DNA of 64,000 bases from Shewanella sp. MR-4 (GCF_000014685.1 NC_008321.1:434001-498000), one strand, 5' to 3'; shown: positions 28,703 to 38,476, counted from the first letter of the stretch. The notes: generated from the letters alone by a model not told the origin. Program-made: numbers and translations.

Positions 28703-29629
28703 TTATAGCGTACTTAGATACCAATCGACTATGGGTTGTCCCCATATCAATGCTATCCACCCAGCGGCGGCAATATAAGGCCCAAAGGGAATAGGGTTTG
28801 CGAGCTGATTACGTTTGAGCACGATGAGCGTGATGCCAACAAGGGCACCAACTAAAGAGGACAGTAAAATGACTAGGGGGAGCATCTGCCAACCCAGCCA
28901 TGCACCAAATACGGCGAGCAGTTTAAAGTCGCCATACCCCATGCCTTCCTTACCTGTGAGTAGCTTAAACAGCCAAAACACCGACCAGAGACTCAAATAG
29001 CCCGCTGCAGCGCCTATAACGGCATCGGTTGGCGTGGTAAAGGTATGATTGAGGTTAATGAGTAATCCTAGCCATAGGAGTGGAAGGGTCATCTGGTCGG
29101 GAAGCAGCATCTCATCCAGATCGATACCCGTTAATGCAATCAATACAAAGGTTAATACCGCAGCAAACACAAATTGCCAGCTAGGACCAAAATGCCAAGC
29201 GAGCGTTGCAACGAGTAACCCTGTTACTAACTCAATAATTGGATAGCGTGAGGATATTGGTGCATCGCAGGCAGCGCATTTTCCTCTGAGCATTAACCAG
29301 CCCACAATCGGCAGATTATGCCAAGGTTTGATTGCGGTTTTACATTTAGGGCAGGCGGAACCTGGTACTACTAGATTGTATTTTTCAGGGTAAGTATCTA
29401 TCGGCTTATTGAGCTTTTCGATACCAATCTGCTTTACCACATCTACATGGTATTCTTGCAGATATTGATTACACTCCTGTTGCCATTCGCGCTTCATCAT
29501 TACCGGAAAGCGGTGAATGACGACATTTAAAAAGCTACCAATAGTGGCAGCAAACACAAAACTTAACGCAATAAATAGCCAAGGACTCTGCGCAAGAGAG
29601 TGGCTTAAAAGAGAAATAAAGTCTGACAT
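28703..29629 (-). CDS. pilD: Type IV prepilin peptidase/methyltransferase PilD
   Basis: PilD cleaves type IV prepilins after the leader glycine and methylates the new N-terminal residue, at the inner membrane. The 308-residue protein has about seven hydrophobic helices. The methyltransferase part has the tetracysteine motif CPKCKTAIKPWHNLP...CAACDAPIS. The peptidase aspartates are in TGIDLDEMLLPD and GMGYGDFKLLA. It is also likely to serve type II secretion pseudopilins. It is the third gene of pilB-pilC-pilD. Confidence 0.96.
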   Translation of the reverse strand: MSDFISLLSHSLAQSPWLFIALSFVFAATIGSFLNVVIHRFPVMMKREWQQECNQYLQEYHVDVVKQIGIEKLNKPIDTYPEKYNLVVPGSACPKCKTAIKPWHNLPIVGWLMLRGKCAACDAPISSRYPIIELVTGLLVATLAWHFGPSWQFVFAAVLTFVLIALTGIDLDEMLLPDQMTLPLLWLGLLINLNHTFTTPTDAVIGAAAGYLSLWSVFWLFKLLTGKEGMGYGDFKLLAVFGAWLGWQMLPLVILLSSLVGALVGITLIVLKRNQLANPIPFGPYIAAAGWIALIWGQPIVDWYLSTL

Positions 29630-29684
29630 TAGTGGTTCTTATTCTTACTCATTAAATCAGTTAGTTGGGTTCGCTGCGTTAAGC

Positions 29685-30950
29685 TTAACCTACGACATTA
29701 CCCATTTGGAAAATCGGTAGATACATACCGACAATCAAACCGCCGACCAAGATGCCAATGACTACCATCATAATGGGCTCGATAAGGCTTGATAAGCCAT
29801 CAACGGCATCATCGACCTGCATTTCATAAATATTGGCTACTTTATTGAGCATACTATCGAGTGAGCCAGACTCTTCACCGATCATCACCATTTGGATCAG
29901 CATATCGGGGAAAAGCCCTGTGGTACGCATGGCGACGTTCATCTGCATCCCAGCCATCACTTCTTGGCGTACTTTCAATAGTGCCGATCGATAAACCGCG
30001 TTGCCAGAGGCGCCGGCAGCTGACTCCATACCATCGATTAAAGGCACCCCTGCCGCAAAGGTGGTGGCTAAGGTGCGGGAAAATCGTGCCATGGCTGCTT
30101 TATGCAATATCTCACCGATAATGGGAATCTTAAGCACAAGTTCATCTATTCGATCCCTAAACATTTGTGAATTGCGGTGGGCACGGACAAATAACCAGAT
30201 ACTGATAGCTATGGCTGCGAAGAATATATACCAAGAACTCTGTAAAAAACGCGAAATGCCAACGATCATCTGGGTAAAAGCTGGAAGCTCTGCACCAAAG
30301 CTTGCAAAAATTGATTCAAATTGCGGTACAACAAACAACAGAAGCAGTGTTGTTACTGCTATCGCTACCACAACGACTGCGGCAGGGTAAAACATCGCCT
30401 TTTTAATTTTCGACTTTAAGGCTTCGGCTTTTTCTCTGTATGTTGCAATTCGGTCAAACACTGCATCAAGAGAGCCTGAATGTTCACCCGCTGCGACAAG
30501 ATCGACGTAGAGATCATCAAAATAACGTCTATGGGGGCGTAGTGAGTCTGATAGTGGAATACCCGATTGTACTTCTGACAATATAGTACCGAGTAACTCG
30601 CGCATTTTTTGCTTTTCATGGCCGCGGCCGAGCATTTCTATTGTGGTGACTAAGGGGACACCTGCTGCCAGCATAGTCGCTATTTGGCGTGTTACCATGG
30701 CGATATCCATAGGTTTGATATCGGGATTGTGAGCGAAAAGAGGTGATGCTTTTTTGCGTACAACTTTAGGGTTTACCCCTTGGAGCTTAAGCTGACTTTT
30801 CACCTCGGCGACACTGGTGCCTTTTAATTCGCCACCGGTTTTTTTGCCATCACGGTTTAAGCCCTTCCACTCAAAGGTATAGATCTTAGGTTGGCTTTTT
30901 TGCTCGTTCTTTTTGGCACGAGGCTTTTTTACTGTCGTTGCCGTAGCCAT
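29685..30950 (-). CDS. pilC: Type IV pilus inner-membrane platform protein PilC
   Basis: A 421-residue GspF/PilC family protein that holds the assembly motors. It has a basic N-terminal region, then two repeats of the T2SS_F domain (about 90-215 and 295-415) each followed by hydrophobic helices. Key stretches are FTRQIATMLAAGVPLV (RQIATMLAAGVPLV here), SRTLATTFAAGVPL and IGEESGSLDSMLNKVA. It lies between pilB and pilD. Confidence 0.96.
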   Translation of the reverse strand: MATATTVKKPRAKKNEQKSQPKIYTFEWKGLNRDGKKTGGELKGTSVAEVKSQLKLQGVNPKVVRKKASPLFAHNPDIKPMDIAMVTRQIATMLAAGVPLVTTIEMLGRGHEKQKMRELLGTILSEVQSGIPLSDSLRPHRRYFDDLYVDLVAAGEHSGSLDAVFDRIATYREKAEALKSKIKKAMFYPAAVVVVAIAVTTLLLLFVVPQFESIFASFGAELPAFTQMIVGISRFLQSSWYIFFAAIAISIWLFVRAHRNSQMFRDRIDELVLKIPIIGEILHKAAMARFSRTLATTFAAGVPLIDGMESAAGASGNAVYRSALLKVRQEVMAGMQMNVAMRTTGLFPDMLIQMVMIGEESGSLDSMLNKVANIYEMQVDDAVDGLSSLIEPIMMVVIGILVGGLIVGMYLPIFQMGNVVG

Positions 30951-31079
30951 AGATAGTCCCTATTAGGCATTAATTAGCTATGAGTTTATTGTCACTAGAT
31001 TAGTATACATAGCGAAATAAAAAGTGGTTATATAAAACCGTTCAGCGAGCTATGTAGCGTAGCCAAATAACTATGCGTT

Positions 31080-32789
31080 TTAAAAACTTGTGACTCGGTT
31101 TACTTCGGCAATACTGGTTACCCCTTGGATAACTTTAAGAAGGCCCGATTGACGCAGATCACGCATCCCCTGTGCTTTGGCTTGCTCGGCAATTTGTAAT
31201 GAATTGCCGCCTTCCATAATTGTACGAGCGATTTCATCGGACATTTTCATTACTTCGTAAATACCCACCCGTCCTTTATATCCGCCAGAACAATGCTCAC
31301 AACCTACAGGTTTATAGGTGGTAAAGCCTTGAGCGATTTGCTCATCGGTAAAGCCTAAACGTTGCAATTCATGTTCTGGAATATGCTCTGCTTGCTTGCA
31401 TTCCGGGCAGAGTCGTCTAGAAAGACGCTGAGCAATAATCAGATTCACTGAACTGGCGATATTGTAACCAGGTACACCCATATTAATTAAACGGGTCAAA
31501 GTTTCCGCCGCCGAGTTTGTGTGCAGTGTTGATAATACTAAGTGACCCGTTTGCGCGGCTTTAATGGCAATTTCGGCGGTCTCAAGGTCGCGGATTTCTC
31601 CCACCATAACGACATCGGGGTCTTGACGCAAAAAGGAACGTAGCGCTGAAGCAAAGGTTAAACCCGCCTTTAAATTAATATGGACTTGGTTAACCCCTTC
31701 AAGGTTGATTTCTACCGGGTCTTCGGCGGTAGAGATATTGCGCTCGGCAGTATTGAGGATATTTAACCCTGTATAAAGCGAAACCGTTTTACCCGAACCT
31801 GTAGGACCTGTGACTAAGATCATCCCTTGGGGTTTGGCGAGCATCTCAAGGTAAAGCTTTTCTTGATCGGGTTCATAACCTAGTTTTTCAATGCCGAGCT
31901 GTGCGGAGGAGGAATCTAATATCCGCATTACAATTTTTTCGCCCCAGAGCGTCGGTAATGTGCTCACCCGAAAGTCGATGGACTTAGTGCGGGAAAGCTT
32001 CATCTTAATCCTGCCATCCTGAGGAACGCGGCGTTCGGCAATATCGAGTTTCGACATTACCTTTAAGCGCGCCGATAACCGCCCTGCTAGGCTAATTGGC
32101 GGTTCGGAGACTTCATGCAAAATACCATCGATACGGAAACGAATGCGGTAGCGTTTTTCATAGGGTTCAAAGTGAAGATCTGATGCCCCCTTACGAATTG
32201 CATCGGTTAATATCTTATTGATATAAATGACGATTGGTGCATCATCACTACCGTCACTTGTATTCTCGTCTTGGCGTTTATCGGTATCGGTAACTTCTAT
32301 GCCGGCTAAAGCCGCTTCATCCATACCTCCTAAATCAAGGCTGGTAATATCCTCTTCGAGTACCTTTTCGAGGGCTTTAGCGAGCTTATCTTCTTCAACT
32401 AGAATGGCTTCGGCATGTAGGCCCGCACTGAATTGAAACTCTTCAAGTGCAGCAATATTTGTAGGGTCTGATGTCGCAATGTAGAGGCGATTACCGCGTT
32501 TAAATAAGGGTAAACAGCGGTGCTTTTCAATCAGCTTTTTATTGGTAAATTCTTCGGGAATGGCACTGAGTTCAAACTCGGCTAAATCTAGCAGCGGGGT
32601 GCCATATTCTTCATAGCAAAGTTCGGCAACCGAGCGTGCCGAAATCAGCTTAGTTTGTACTAGGGTGCTAACGAGTGCCTGTTTTGTCTGTCTGGATTTA
32701 GCGATAGCGCCCGCCATCTGCTCTTCATTTAGCAGGCCTTTACGAATAAATAAGGTAGATAAACCTAAATGAAGGCCTGTAGATGGCAT
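31080..32789 (-). CDS. pilB: Type IV pilus assembly ATPase PilB
   Basis: PilB powers pilus extension. The 569-residue protein has the N-terminal MshEN/T2SSE-N domain, Walker A GPTGSGKTVSLYTGL, the Asp box, Walker B VMVGEIRDLETAEIA, and a zinc-binding CPECK...CEHCSGG module near residue 470-510. The ATG at 32789, five bases behind GGAG, gives the usual start. It is the first gene of pilB-pilC-pilD and is divergent from the O-antigen-ligase-like gene; the pilin gene is a separate leftward unit beyond it. Confidence 0.96.
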   Translation of the reverse strand: MPSTGLHLGLSTLFIRKGLLNEEQMAGAIAKSRQTKQALVSTLVQTKLISARSVAELCYEEYGTPLLDLAEFELSAIPEEFTNKKLIEKHRCLPLFKRGNRLYIATSDPTNIAALEEFQFSAGLHAEAILVEEDKLAKALEKVLEEDITSLDLGGMDEAALAGIEVTDTDKRQDENTSDGSDDAPIVIYINKILTDAIRKGASDLHFEPYEKRYRIRFRIDGILHEVSEPPISLAGRLSARLKVMSKLDIAERRVPQDGRIKMKLSRTKSIDFRVSTLPTLWGEKIVMRILDSSSAQLGIEKLGYEPDQEKLYLEMLAKPQGMILVTGPTGSGKTVSLYTGLNILNTAERNISTAEDPVEINLEGVNQVHINLKAGLTFASALRSFLRQDPDVVMVGEIRDLETAEIAIKAAQTGHLVLSTLHTNSAAETLTRLINMGVPGYNIASSVNLIIAQRLSRRLCPECKQAEHIPEHELQRLGFTDEQIAQGFTTYKPVGCEHCSGGYKGRVGIYEVMKMSDEIARTIMEGGNSLQIAEQAKAQGMRDLRQSGLLKVIQGVTSIAEVNRVTSF

Positions 32790-32941
32790 ATCTGCTCCAG
32801 TGTGTAATGACAATTAGAATAGTAACATTGGTTTAAAAATTTGTCATTGGAGTTGCTTACATTAATGCTACATTAACAAGGTGTTGGTCGCGGATCTACA
32901 AGTCATGCGGATAAAAAGTCATCGTTAAATGGGGAATGTAA

Positions 32942-34294
32942 TTGAAGGCTTATGCTTATCTTGTGTTAGTTGGGCTAATTAGTTTTTTTTTGTTAGGGAC
33001 TACCTTCGCTCTTGATGTTAATCATGTGTTTTCAATTAATAATGAATATGATTTAAAGCGAATTTTGGCAATTGCTTTTATTTGGCTTATGGTGTTAATG
33101 CTCAGCTTTAAAAGGGAGCATTATCTGTTGCGACTAAAAAAACAATCTATTGCTTTTTTAGTCTTTTTTTTTGGACTGGGGAGTATTTCAGCTTTATACA
33201 GTCAACATTCGTTTTGGAGTTGGATTGAGTTAGGCAATATCTTATTGTGCCTGATTGGCTTATATTGTTTTAGTAGCGTTTTAAGAAGTTTGTCTACCTC
33301 ACAGGTTTATCGTTTTTGTTATTTTTTTTCGCTCGTCATTTCAATTGCTACGTTACTTAAATATCTGCTTTTTTTAGTTTTTCACTATATTGAACTACAG
33401 CCATTTAATATTCACGGGCTTATTTATGGCTATGTGAATGTTAGATTTTTTAATCAGTTGCAGGTGATGATGGTTCCATTGCTGCTTTTGCCTTTTTTTT
33501 CTTCAGAATTGAAGCGGTTCTCTGTGATGTCGTTAATTTTAATCTCATTGCACTGGATGGTATTACTGCAAACAGAGGCGAGGGGCGCCATGGTTTCACT
33601 CATTAGTGCGATGGTTTTGATATCGTTTTTTTTGGGAGCAGATATTCGAAAGTCGTTAATCGCGGTTGTTTGTCGAGCGATTTTATTAGGTATTTCCCTC
33701 TGGTTACTTTTTATTGTCATCATCCCCATTCTCATCATGGGGGATAACTTTGCCCATCTTCGTGGGGGCAGTTCAGGCCGTTTAGACTTGTGGATGTATG
33801 TTGTTAATAATATATCTGAGCATCTTCTATTGGGTCATGGCCCAATGGCATTTGCTTGGGCCGAGAATAAGCCGCTGCCCCATGCTCATCCCCATAATTC
33901 TGTTATGCAATTACTATACGAGTACGGCGTCGTGGTTTGTATGGGGACCATCTTATGGGTTGGGAGCTATTTAGCTAACTTACTGGCGAGTTTGAAGCAA
34001 GAAACGAATGTTAATCAGTTGCCTATCATAATGTCGTTGCTTACGGCATTAATTTATTCACTGTTTAGTGGCGTGGTGGTGATGCCCTTTGCGCAACTAC
34101 TGTTGGTGTTTGTGGTATCGGTGACGGCTCTGCCATTACCAGCAGTGTGTTATCCGGTGAGTGCACTGGTGCGGGGGATAGCAGTGATGGGCGTTTCATT
34201 ACTAAGCTGGGCATTATTGGCGAGTTATCATCATTCGCAGTTATTATCTGCCTTATTTCCGCGATTTTGGGTCAATGGGTTACTGAGTTACTGA
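32942..34294 (+). CDS. O-antigen ligase-like polytopic membrane protein
   Basis: A 450-residue protein with ten or more hydrophobic helices. It has a Wzy_C/O-antigen-ligase core: the RGAMVSL segment near residue 213, a periplasmic loop from SSGRLDLWMYVVNN to HGPMAF, and PHAHPHNSVMQLLYEYG near residue 320. Family members move lipid-linked glycans to lipid A-core, to polymers, or to proteins. It is AT-rich and lies between pilB and the pilin gene on the opposite strand, so pilin glycosylation is a reasonable guess. Start is TTG 32942 after GGGGA. Alternatively, it ligates an O-antigen. Confidence 0.75.
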   Translation: MKAYAYLVLVGLISFFLLGTTFALDVNHVFSINNEYDLKRILAIAFIWLMVLMLSFKREHYLLRLKKQSIAFLVFFFGLGSISALYSQHSFWSWIELGNILLCLIGLYCFSSVLRSLSTSQVYRFCYFFSLVISIATLLKYLLFLVFHYIELQPFNIHGLIYGYVNVRFFNQLQVMMVPLLLLPFFSSELKRFSVMSLILISLHWMVLLQTEARGAMVSLISAMVLISFFLGADIRKSLIAVVCRAILLGISLWLLFIVIIPILIMGDNFAHLRGGSSGRLDLWMYVVNNISEHLLLGHGPMAFAWAENKPLPHAHPHNSVMQLLYEYGVVVCMGTILWVGSYLANLLASLKQETNVNQLPIIMSLLTALIYSLFSGVVVMPFAQLLLVFVVSVTALPLPAVCYPVSALVRGIAVMGVSLLSWALLASYHHSQLLSALFPRFWVNGLLSY

Positions 34295-34295
34295 A

Positions 34296-34322
34296 CAAAA
34301 AGGCCGCAGTAGCGGCCCTTTA
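34296..34322. terminator. Bidirectional terminator between the ligase-like gene and pilA
   Basis: AAAAAGGCCGC / GCGGCCCTTT with loop AGTA lies just past the stop of the membrane-protein gene and before the pilin 3' end. A five-T run follows on the minus strand. Confidence 0.8.
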
Positions 34323-34344
34323 ACACATTGATGCTAGCTATTGA

Positions 34345-34716
34345 TTAAGAGCCAGCTGAACAGGTTGCAGTACCCCAATCACAAGTAATTGTTGTCCCAG
34401 TCTCATCTTCTGCAGTGAAGGTTTCTGGACCTGATAATGAAGCCAGATCTGTCGGTGTGGTGGGGGTACTTGTGTCAGCGCATGACACTGCTTTGTAGTC
34501 TGGTACTGTTGTTTCACCTATAACTGCTGCGGAAGCTGCTTTGGTCCAAGCACTGGCTTCGCTTAAGCAGGAGTTGATTTTACTTTTGTTGACGTATTCT
34601 TTATACGCAGGCAGTGCGATTGCAGCCAAAATACCGATAATCGCGACGACGATCATTAATTCAATCAGAGTAAAACCCTGAGCCTTTTTATTTAACGTTT
34701 GGTTCGTTGCTTTCAT
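34345..34716 (-). CDS. pilA: Type IV major pilin
   Basis: A 123-residue type IVa prepilin. A 14-residue basic leader ends in KKAQG and is cut before FTLIELMIVVAIIGILAAIALPA; Glu5 of the mature protein is kept. The mature globular part is only about 80 residues, with four cysteines; the last two (TCDWGTATC) form a short C-terminal disulphide loop followed by SAGS, so the last residue is serine. The stretch DTSTPTTPTD is also rich in Ser, Thr and Pro. The ATG at 34716 follows GGAGAG. O-antigen-ligase-like genes lie on both sides. Confidence 0.94.
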   Translation of the reverse strand: MKATNQTLNKKAQGFTLIELMIVVAIIGILAAIALPAYKEYVNKSKINSCLSEASAWTKAASAAVIGETTVPDYKAVSCADTSTPTTPTDLASLSGPETFTAEDETGTTITCDWGTATCSAGS

Positions 34717-35612
34717 GTTTCTCTCCAGTTTACGCAGTGTCACAATTAATTAGCCAATTTTACTTACTAGCTACCCTGTCGTCACCCTAGCGATTGTTTA
34801 TCAAGCGAACTCCATTATGTCACTTAACTCACAAACACATAACAAACGGTGGTGTAACTATATTTTAGAGAATTTCAGAGAATGTTATCTCAGTGAATAC
34901 TATTTCATTGAGCACCATCCCAGTCTCTGTGAGTACTACCTCTGTCTCTGTGAGTACTAAGGAGTGTTGTAATATCAGTATTTGCGGTATCAATACCAAT
35001 TTTTACGCAACAACTTAGTAACAACGTTTCTTGTATATGCTATACCTTATTGAATCGTCAAGCATTTTATGCAATTCATTCATATGGCATAACCATTACC
35101 TCTTGTTATTACTCCCCTTTAGCTACTTAAAAAGCTAGCTTTGCAAGTTAAAGAGCAGGCCTTGCGAGCGTGCTCGAAGGTGCGCCTATGTACTCGGGGG
35201 CGCTTTAACAATCGGTTGATTTAACCCATCAATTACTCTGCCGTTACCGTAGTCAAAGAACTTCTTGTTCAAGTCAATCGAGCTATTGATAAGGGTAGGT
35301 TAATGTTGTTGGGTTTAGGTTTTGGTTGGGTGACATAACACCGCATTTACCTTGCTAAAAGTTAGTACAAAGTCATCTAAATTGAAACATATTTTTCAGC
35401 AAAAATATTAATGAAATGATTATTTTGTATAAAAAAATAGCAATAGGCAGAGATGGGTTATAAAAAATTGTTGCAACGATATTTAATTGACGAGTTTTGC
35501 GCTTAAGTCAATTTTATGTCGTATGAAGTGTGAGCGTGGAATGTGTGTTAAGGAGTGAGCTTTAACCATATACATAAAATGATGTTGTTGATTGATTTTA
35601 TTCTATCAAGCT
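34717..35612. other. Long AT-rich region upstream of pilA with no convincing gene
   Basis: Nearly 900 bases without a gene I can support. It must hold the pilA promoter close to 34720-34850; I looked for an RpoN -24/-12 site and did not see one. It contains a degenerate 21-base tandem repeat (34894-34962) and two adjacent short hairpins near 35160-35205 (CGAGC-GT-GCTCG with CCTT/AAGG outside, then GCGCC...GGCGC). The base composition differs from the flanking core genes. Confidence 0.5.
34894..34962. repeat. Degenerate 21-bp tandem repeat upstream of pilA
   Basis: Two almost identical units share GTCTCTGTGAGTACTA at 34923-34938 and 34944-34959 (period 21). A more diverged unit starting TGAGCACCATC and a partial one starting TGAATACTA precede them. 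Function unknown. Confidence 0.65.
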
Positions 35613-37286
35613 TTATGGTGTAGAAAGCTCAATAAGGTTGTCCTCTATACTATTGAATTTTTGATTGAAGGGGAAAAGTCGTTTGCCTTCTCTGTAGACA
35701 CTGTTTGCTCGCTCTTGATTCCCCTGCAATTGATAGGCAGTAGCAAGATCTTGATAGAGTCTAGCTCTTGGCCAGTAATTCAATTTTTGCTCTGTGGCTG
35801 CAATAAAACGTTCTATTGATTCAGTATTTTGTCGATTTGTTAATAAAGGCGACGTAAGCCAAGCATAGTCAATAGTTTCTGATATTGCTATTGGATTTAT
35901 GATCTCTTGCAGGTAGGTCATATCACTATGGCCTGTTTGCTGAAAATGACGCAGGCGATTAAGGGTGTGCAATCCTGTTAACGTAAAGCACAGGGTTAGA
36001 GCGGGGATGATCAATGCCGTAAGTTTGAAGTTTAGGGCTTGGGGTAGTGTGGTTTTTTTTTCTATAAAAGCTGATTTTTCAATCATGTAAGCTGTAAAAG
36101 TGAATGTAATAAACACAATTGCAGCATGGTAAAAGGGCAGCTCTGTCATAGAGTGAAAAGCCGCGGGGAAGATAATTGATAAGTAAAAAATCCCCTTACG
36201 CCATCCCAAGGCTAAGTATCGGTAACCAACGAAAATAAATAAAATTACAAAAGAGATAAGGGGCAATAGGCCTCCTTCGACTCCCCAGAGTAAAACTTCA
36301 TTATGTGGATGGGCTGCATTATTCGCGAACTGTTCTTTACTAAACTCGTGGGTTTCAATGTATTCGGCTTGGGCTTGATGAAAATTAACGCTAAAGCCGC
36401 CATAACCTACCCCTGTGAGTAGATTTTTTGCTATTAAACCTAAAGAAATAAAATATAAGGTAGGTCTGATGTTTTCGACGATTTCACGGGGCTTAAATGT
36501 TGAGTCCATTAGGTTGAGTATTAGCGGTATTGCTAGCCCGAGGAGAATGGCATAATACCAGTGTCGTAGGTGTGCTCTATTTGCTTGACGGTATAATAAT
36601 GGTGCCGTCCCTATTAAAACGATAAACAAGGCGATAGTTGCGGTTCTTGAGGTGTTAAGCATGATGATCCAGGCCGCAACCAGTCCTGCAAGATTAATGA
36701 TGTATTGCTCAATCTTTGAGGTATGTTTATTGAAGGCTAAGTTGAAGGTAGCCAGTGCAATACCCATTACGGCAAACGTCGATATGACATTGGGTTGCTG
36801 AAAAATGCCTGATGGTCTCAAGTTGGGATTATGTTGCATCCATACTGTGTCAGGAAACACATACTGTTGGGTGAAACAAATCCCTCCTTCAATGATTATA
36901 CCAACCTGTATCCATGGGATAAGTTTATGCCATTTTTCAACGGGTAAGTTGATTTGATACAAGCTGAAAAGAAATGCAAGACCTGCAGTTAAACCAATCA
37001 GCCGTTGTGTACTATGGATGAGTAGCTCATTGTTGCTATAGAGAATAGGTATAAATAATGACGCGACAAAAAGACTTGTGGCAACTAATAAGGGGGAGTA
37101 GTAAATCTCACCATTTTGGCTGCAATGCCACAGACCCAAGCCGATTAGTATCGATACAAAGCCCCACGTCATTAAGTTGAAAGGTGCTGTGAGGCCTACG
37201 CCACCGTAGTTATATTGGTAATAATGCATGCCAGCCGCAAACAAAAGTGCAAAAATAAAATAGAAACTGCGTTGTACGGTGGTCAT
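35613..37286 (-). CDS. PglL/TfpO-like O-oligosaccharyltransferase (O-antigen ligase family)
   Basis: A 557-residue membrane protein with about a dozen helices and a soluble C-terminal tail (residues about 450-557) that looks TPR-like (ARLYQDLATAYQLQGNQERA). The PglL-type signatures are GIFQQPNVISTF near residue 165, TSRTATIALF near 210 and AAHPHNEVLLWGVEGG near 325. This family moves lipid-linked glycans onto pilins and other periplasmic proteins. Its place directly upstream of pilA, whose product ends in Ser next to a disulphide loop, supports pilin as the target. No other glycan gene is nearby. An O-antigen ligase remains possible. Confidence 0.8.
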   Translation of the reverse strand: MTTVQRSFYFIFALLFAAGMHYYQYNYGGVGLTAPFNLMTWGFVSILIGLGLWHCSQNGEIYYSPLLVATSLFVASLFIPILYSNNELLIHSTQRLIGLTAGLAFLFSLYQINLPVEKWHKLIPWIQVGIIIEGGICFTQQYVFPDTVWMQHNPNLRPSGIFQQPNVISTFAVMGIALATFNLAFNKHTSKIEQYIINLAGLVAAWIIMLNTSRTATIALFIVLIGTAPLLYRQANRAHLRHWYYAILLGLAIPLILNLMDSTFKPREIVENIRPTLYFISLGLIAKNLLTGVGYGGFSVNFHQAQAEYIETHEFSKEQFANNAAHPHNEVLLWGVEGGLLPLISFVILFIFVGYRYLALGWRKGIFYLSIIFPAAFHSMTELPFYHAAIVFITFTFTAYMIEKSAFIEKKTTLPQALNFKLTALIIPALTLCFTLTGLHTLNRLRHFQQTGHSDMTYLQEIINPIAISETIDYAWLTSPLLTNRQNTESIERFIAATEQKLNYWPRARLYQDLATAYQLQGNQERANSVYREGKRLFPFNQKFNSIEDNLIELSTP

Positions 37287-37347
37287 GGCATTCCCTTTGA
37301 GCCCGAGTGTTTAGTGTTAACTGTGGGCTCGTAACTTTTATATAACA

Positions 37348-38226
37348 CTATCGTAGTCTAAGGGATAAATCCAATGCTTTTAGATGCTTAGTCAGCGCAC
37401 CAACGGAAATATAATCCACTCCGGTTTTGGCAAACTCACCTAGGGTCTCTAAGGTGACATTGCCCGAGACTTCAAGTTTGGCGCCGCTGCCTTTAGCTTT
37501 GTATTGGTTATTGAGTTCAACCGCTTCGACCATCATGGTGATGTCAAAGTTATCTAACATGATGATATCTGTGCCTGAATCTAGCGCTAGTGCCAGTTCT
37601 TCTAGGGATTCGACTTCAACTTCTACGGGTTTATTGGGGTGCAAGCTGCGCGCAGCATCCACCGCTTGGCGAATGCCACCGCAAGCCATAATGTGATTTT
37701 CTTTAATTAAGAAGGCATCAAACAAACCGATTCGATGGTTTTTACCGCCGCCACAGGTGACCGCGTATTTTTGAGCCGTGCGAAGTCCTGGGATGGTTTT
37801 GCGAGTATCGAGTAAGCGTGTGTGAGTGCCCGCTAACTTATCCACATAATGTTTTGTCAGTGTCGCGACTCCTGACAAGGTCTGAATAAAGTTCATCGCA
37901 GTGCGCTCGCCCGTAAGGATAGTGCGGGCAGGGCCTGATAGTTCACATAACACTTGGTTTGGTAGCACGAGATCGCCATCATCAACATGCCAGTGCAGTG
38001 CGACTTCGCCACCTAATTGATTGAAGACTTGTTCGGCCCAAGCTTTTCCGCAAAAAACTCCTTCTTCGCGGGTGATTAAGGTCGCTTCGGCATATTTATC
38101 AACAGGTATAAGTTGGGCGGTAATATCGCCGTAGGCAATGGCTTTGCTGTGCTCGTTGATCTCGGTTCCACCAAGGTCTTCATTGAGGGCGGTTTTTACG
38201 GCGTGGCGAATATCGTTCTCTAGCAT
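37348..38226 (-). CDS. nadC: Quinolinate phosphoribosyltransferase
   Basis: NadC makes nicotinate mononucleotide from quinolinate and PRPP in NAD synthesis. The 292-residue protein has EDLGG near the start, TGERTAMNFIQTLSGVAT, DTRKTIPGLRTAQKYAV with substrate-binding Arg and Lys, GGGKNHRIGL and the C-terminal SGNVTLETLGEFAKTGVDYISVGALTK. I chose the ATG at 38226 because it follows AAGGA and matches the family start; the longer form adds 20 unlikely residues. It is divergent from ampD, and pil genes lie beyond it, as around nadC in E. coli. Confidence 0.96.
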   Translation of the reverse strand: MLENDIRHAVKTALNEDLGGTEINEHSKAIAYGDITAQLIPVDKYAEATLITREEGVFCGKAWAEQVFNQLGGEVALHWHVDDGDLVLPNQVLCELSGPARTILTGERTAMNFIQTLSGVATLTKHYVDKLAGTHTRLLDTRKTIPGLRTAQKYAVTCGGGKNHRIGLFDAFLIKENHIMACGGIRQAVDAARSLHPNKPVEVEVESLEELALALDSGTDIIMLDNFDITMMVEAVELNNQYKAKGSGAKLEVSGNVTLETLGEFAKTGVDYISVGALTKHLKALDLSLRLR

Positions 38227-38476
38227 GATTGGGTCCTTGCATTCTTGCATGCCACAGATGGCGTGCTTGAAATTGCTTGCTTGCATTTAGGGCTAAGATT
38301 ACCACCTAGTGCGGGTGATAAAAAGTCACAGGGAGTGGGCCGATTGAGATTATCGTGCTAACTGATGATGATTTGGGGCGTGGCTGGTTATTTAACCTTT
38401 GTCATTGAATTGCATATATTCAGTCACTTAATGCTGTTAGAGTAGTGGCATTATGCCTGTAATATAGGAAGAGCTT

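Noticed and set aside
34717..34870. RpoN (-24/-12) promoter for pilA
   Set aside because: No GG-N10-GC element with acceptable flanks was found on the minus strand.
34894..34962. CRISPR-like array
   Set aside because: The period is 21 bases with no spacers, and the units are degenerate and few.
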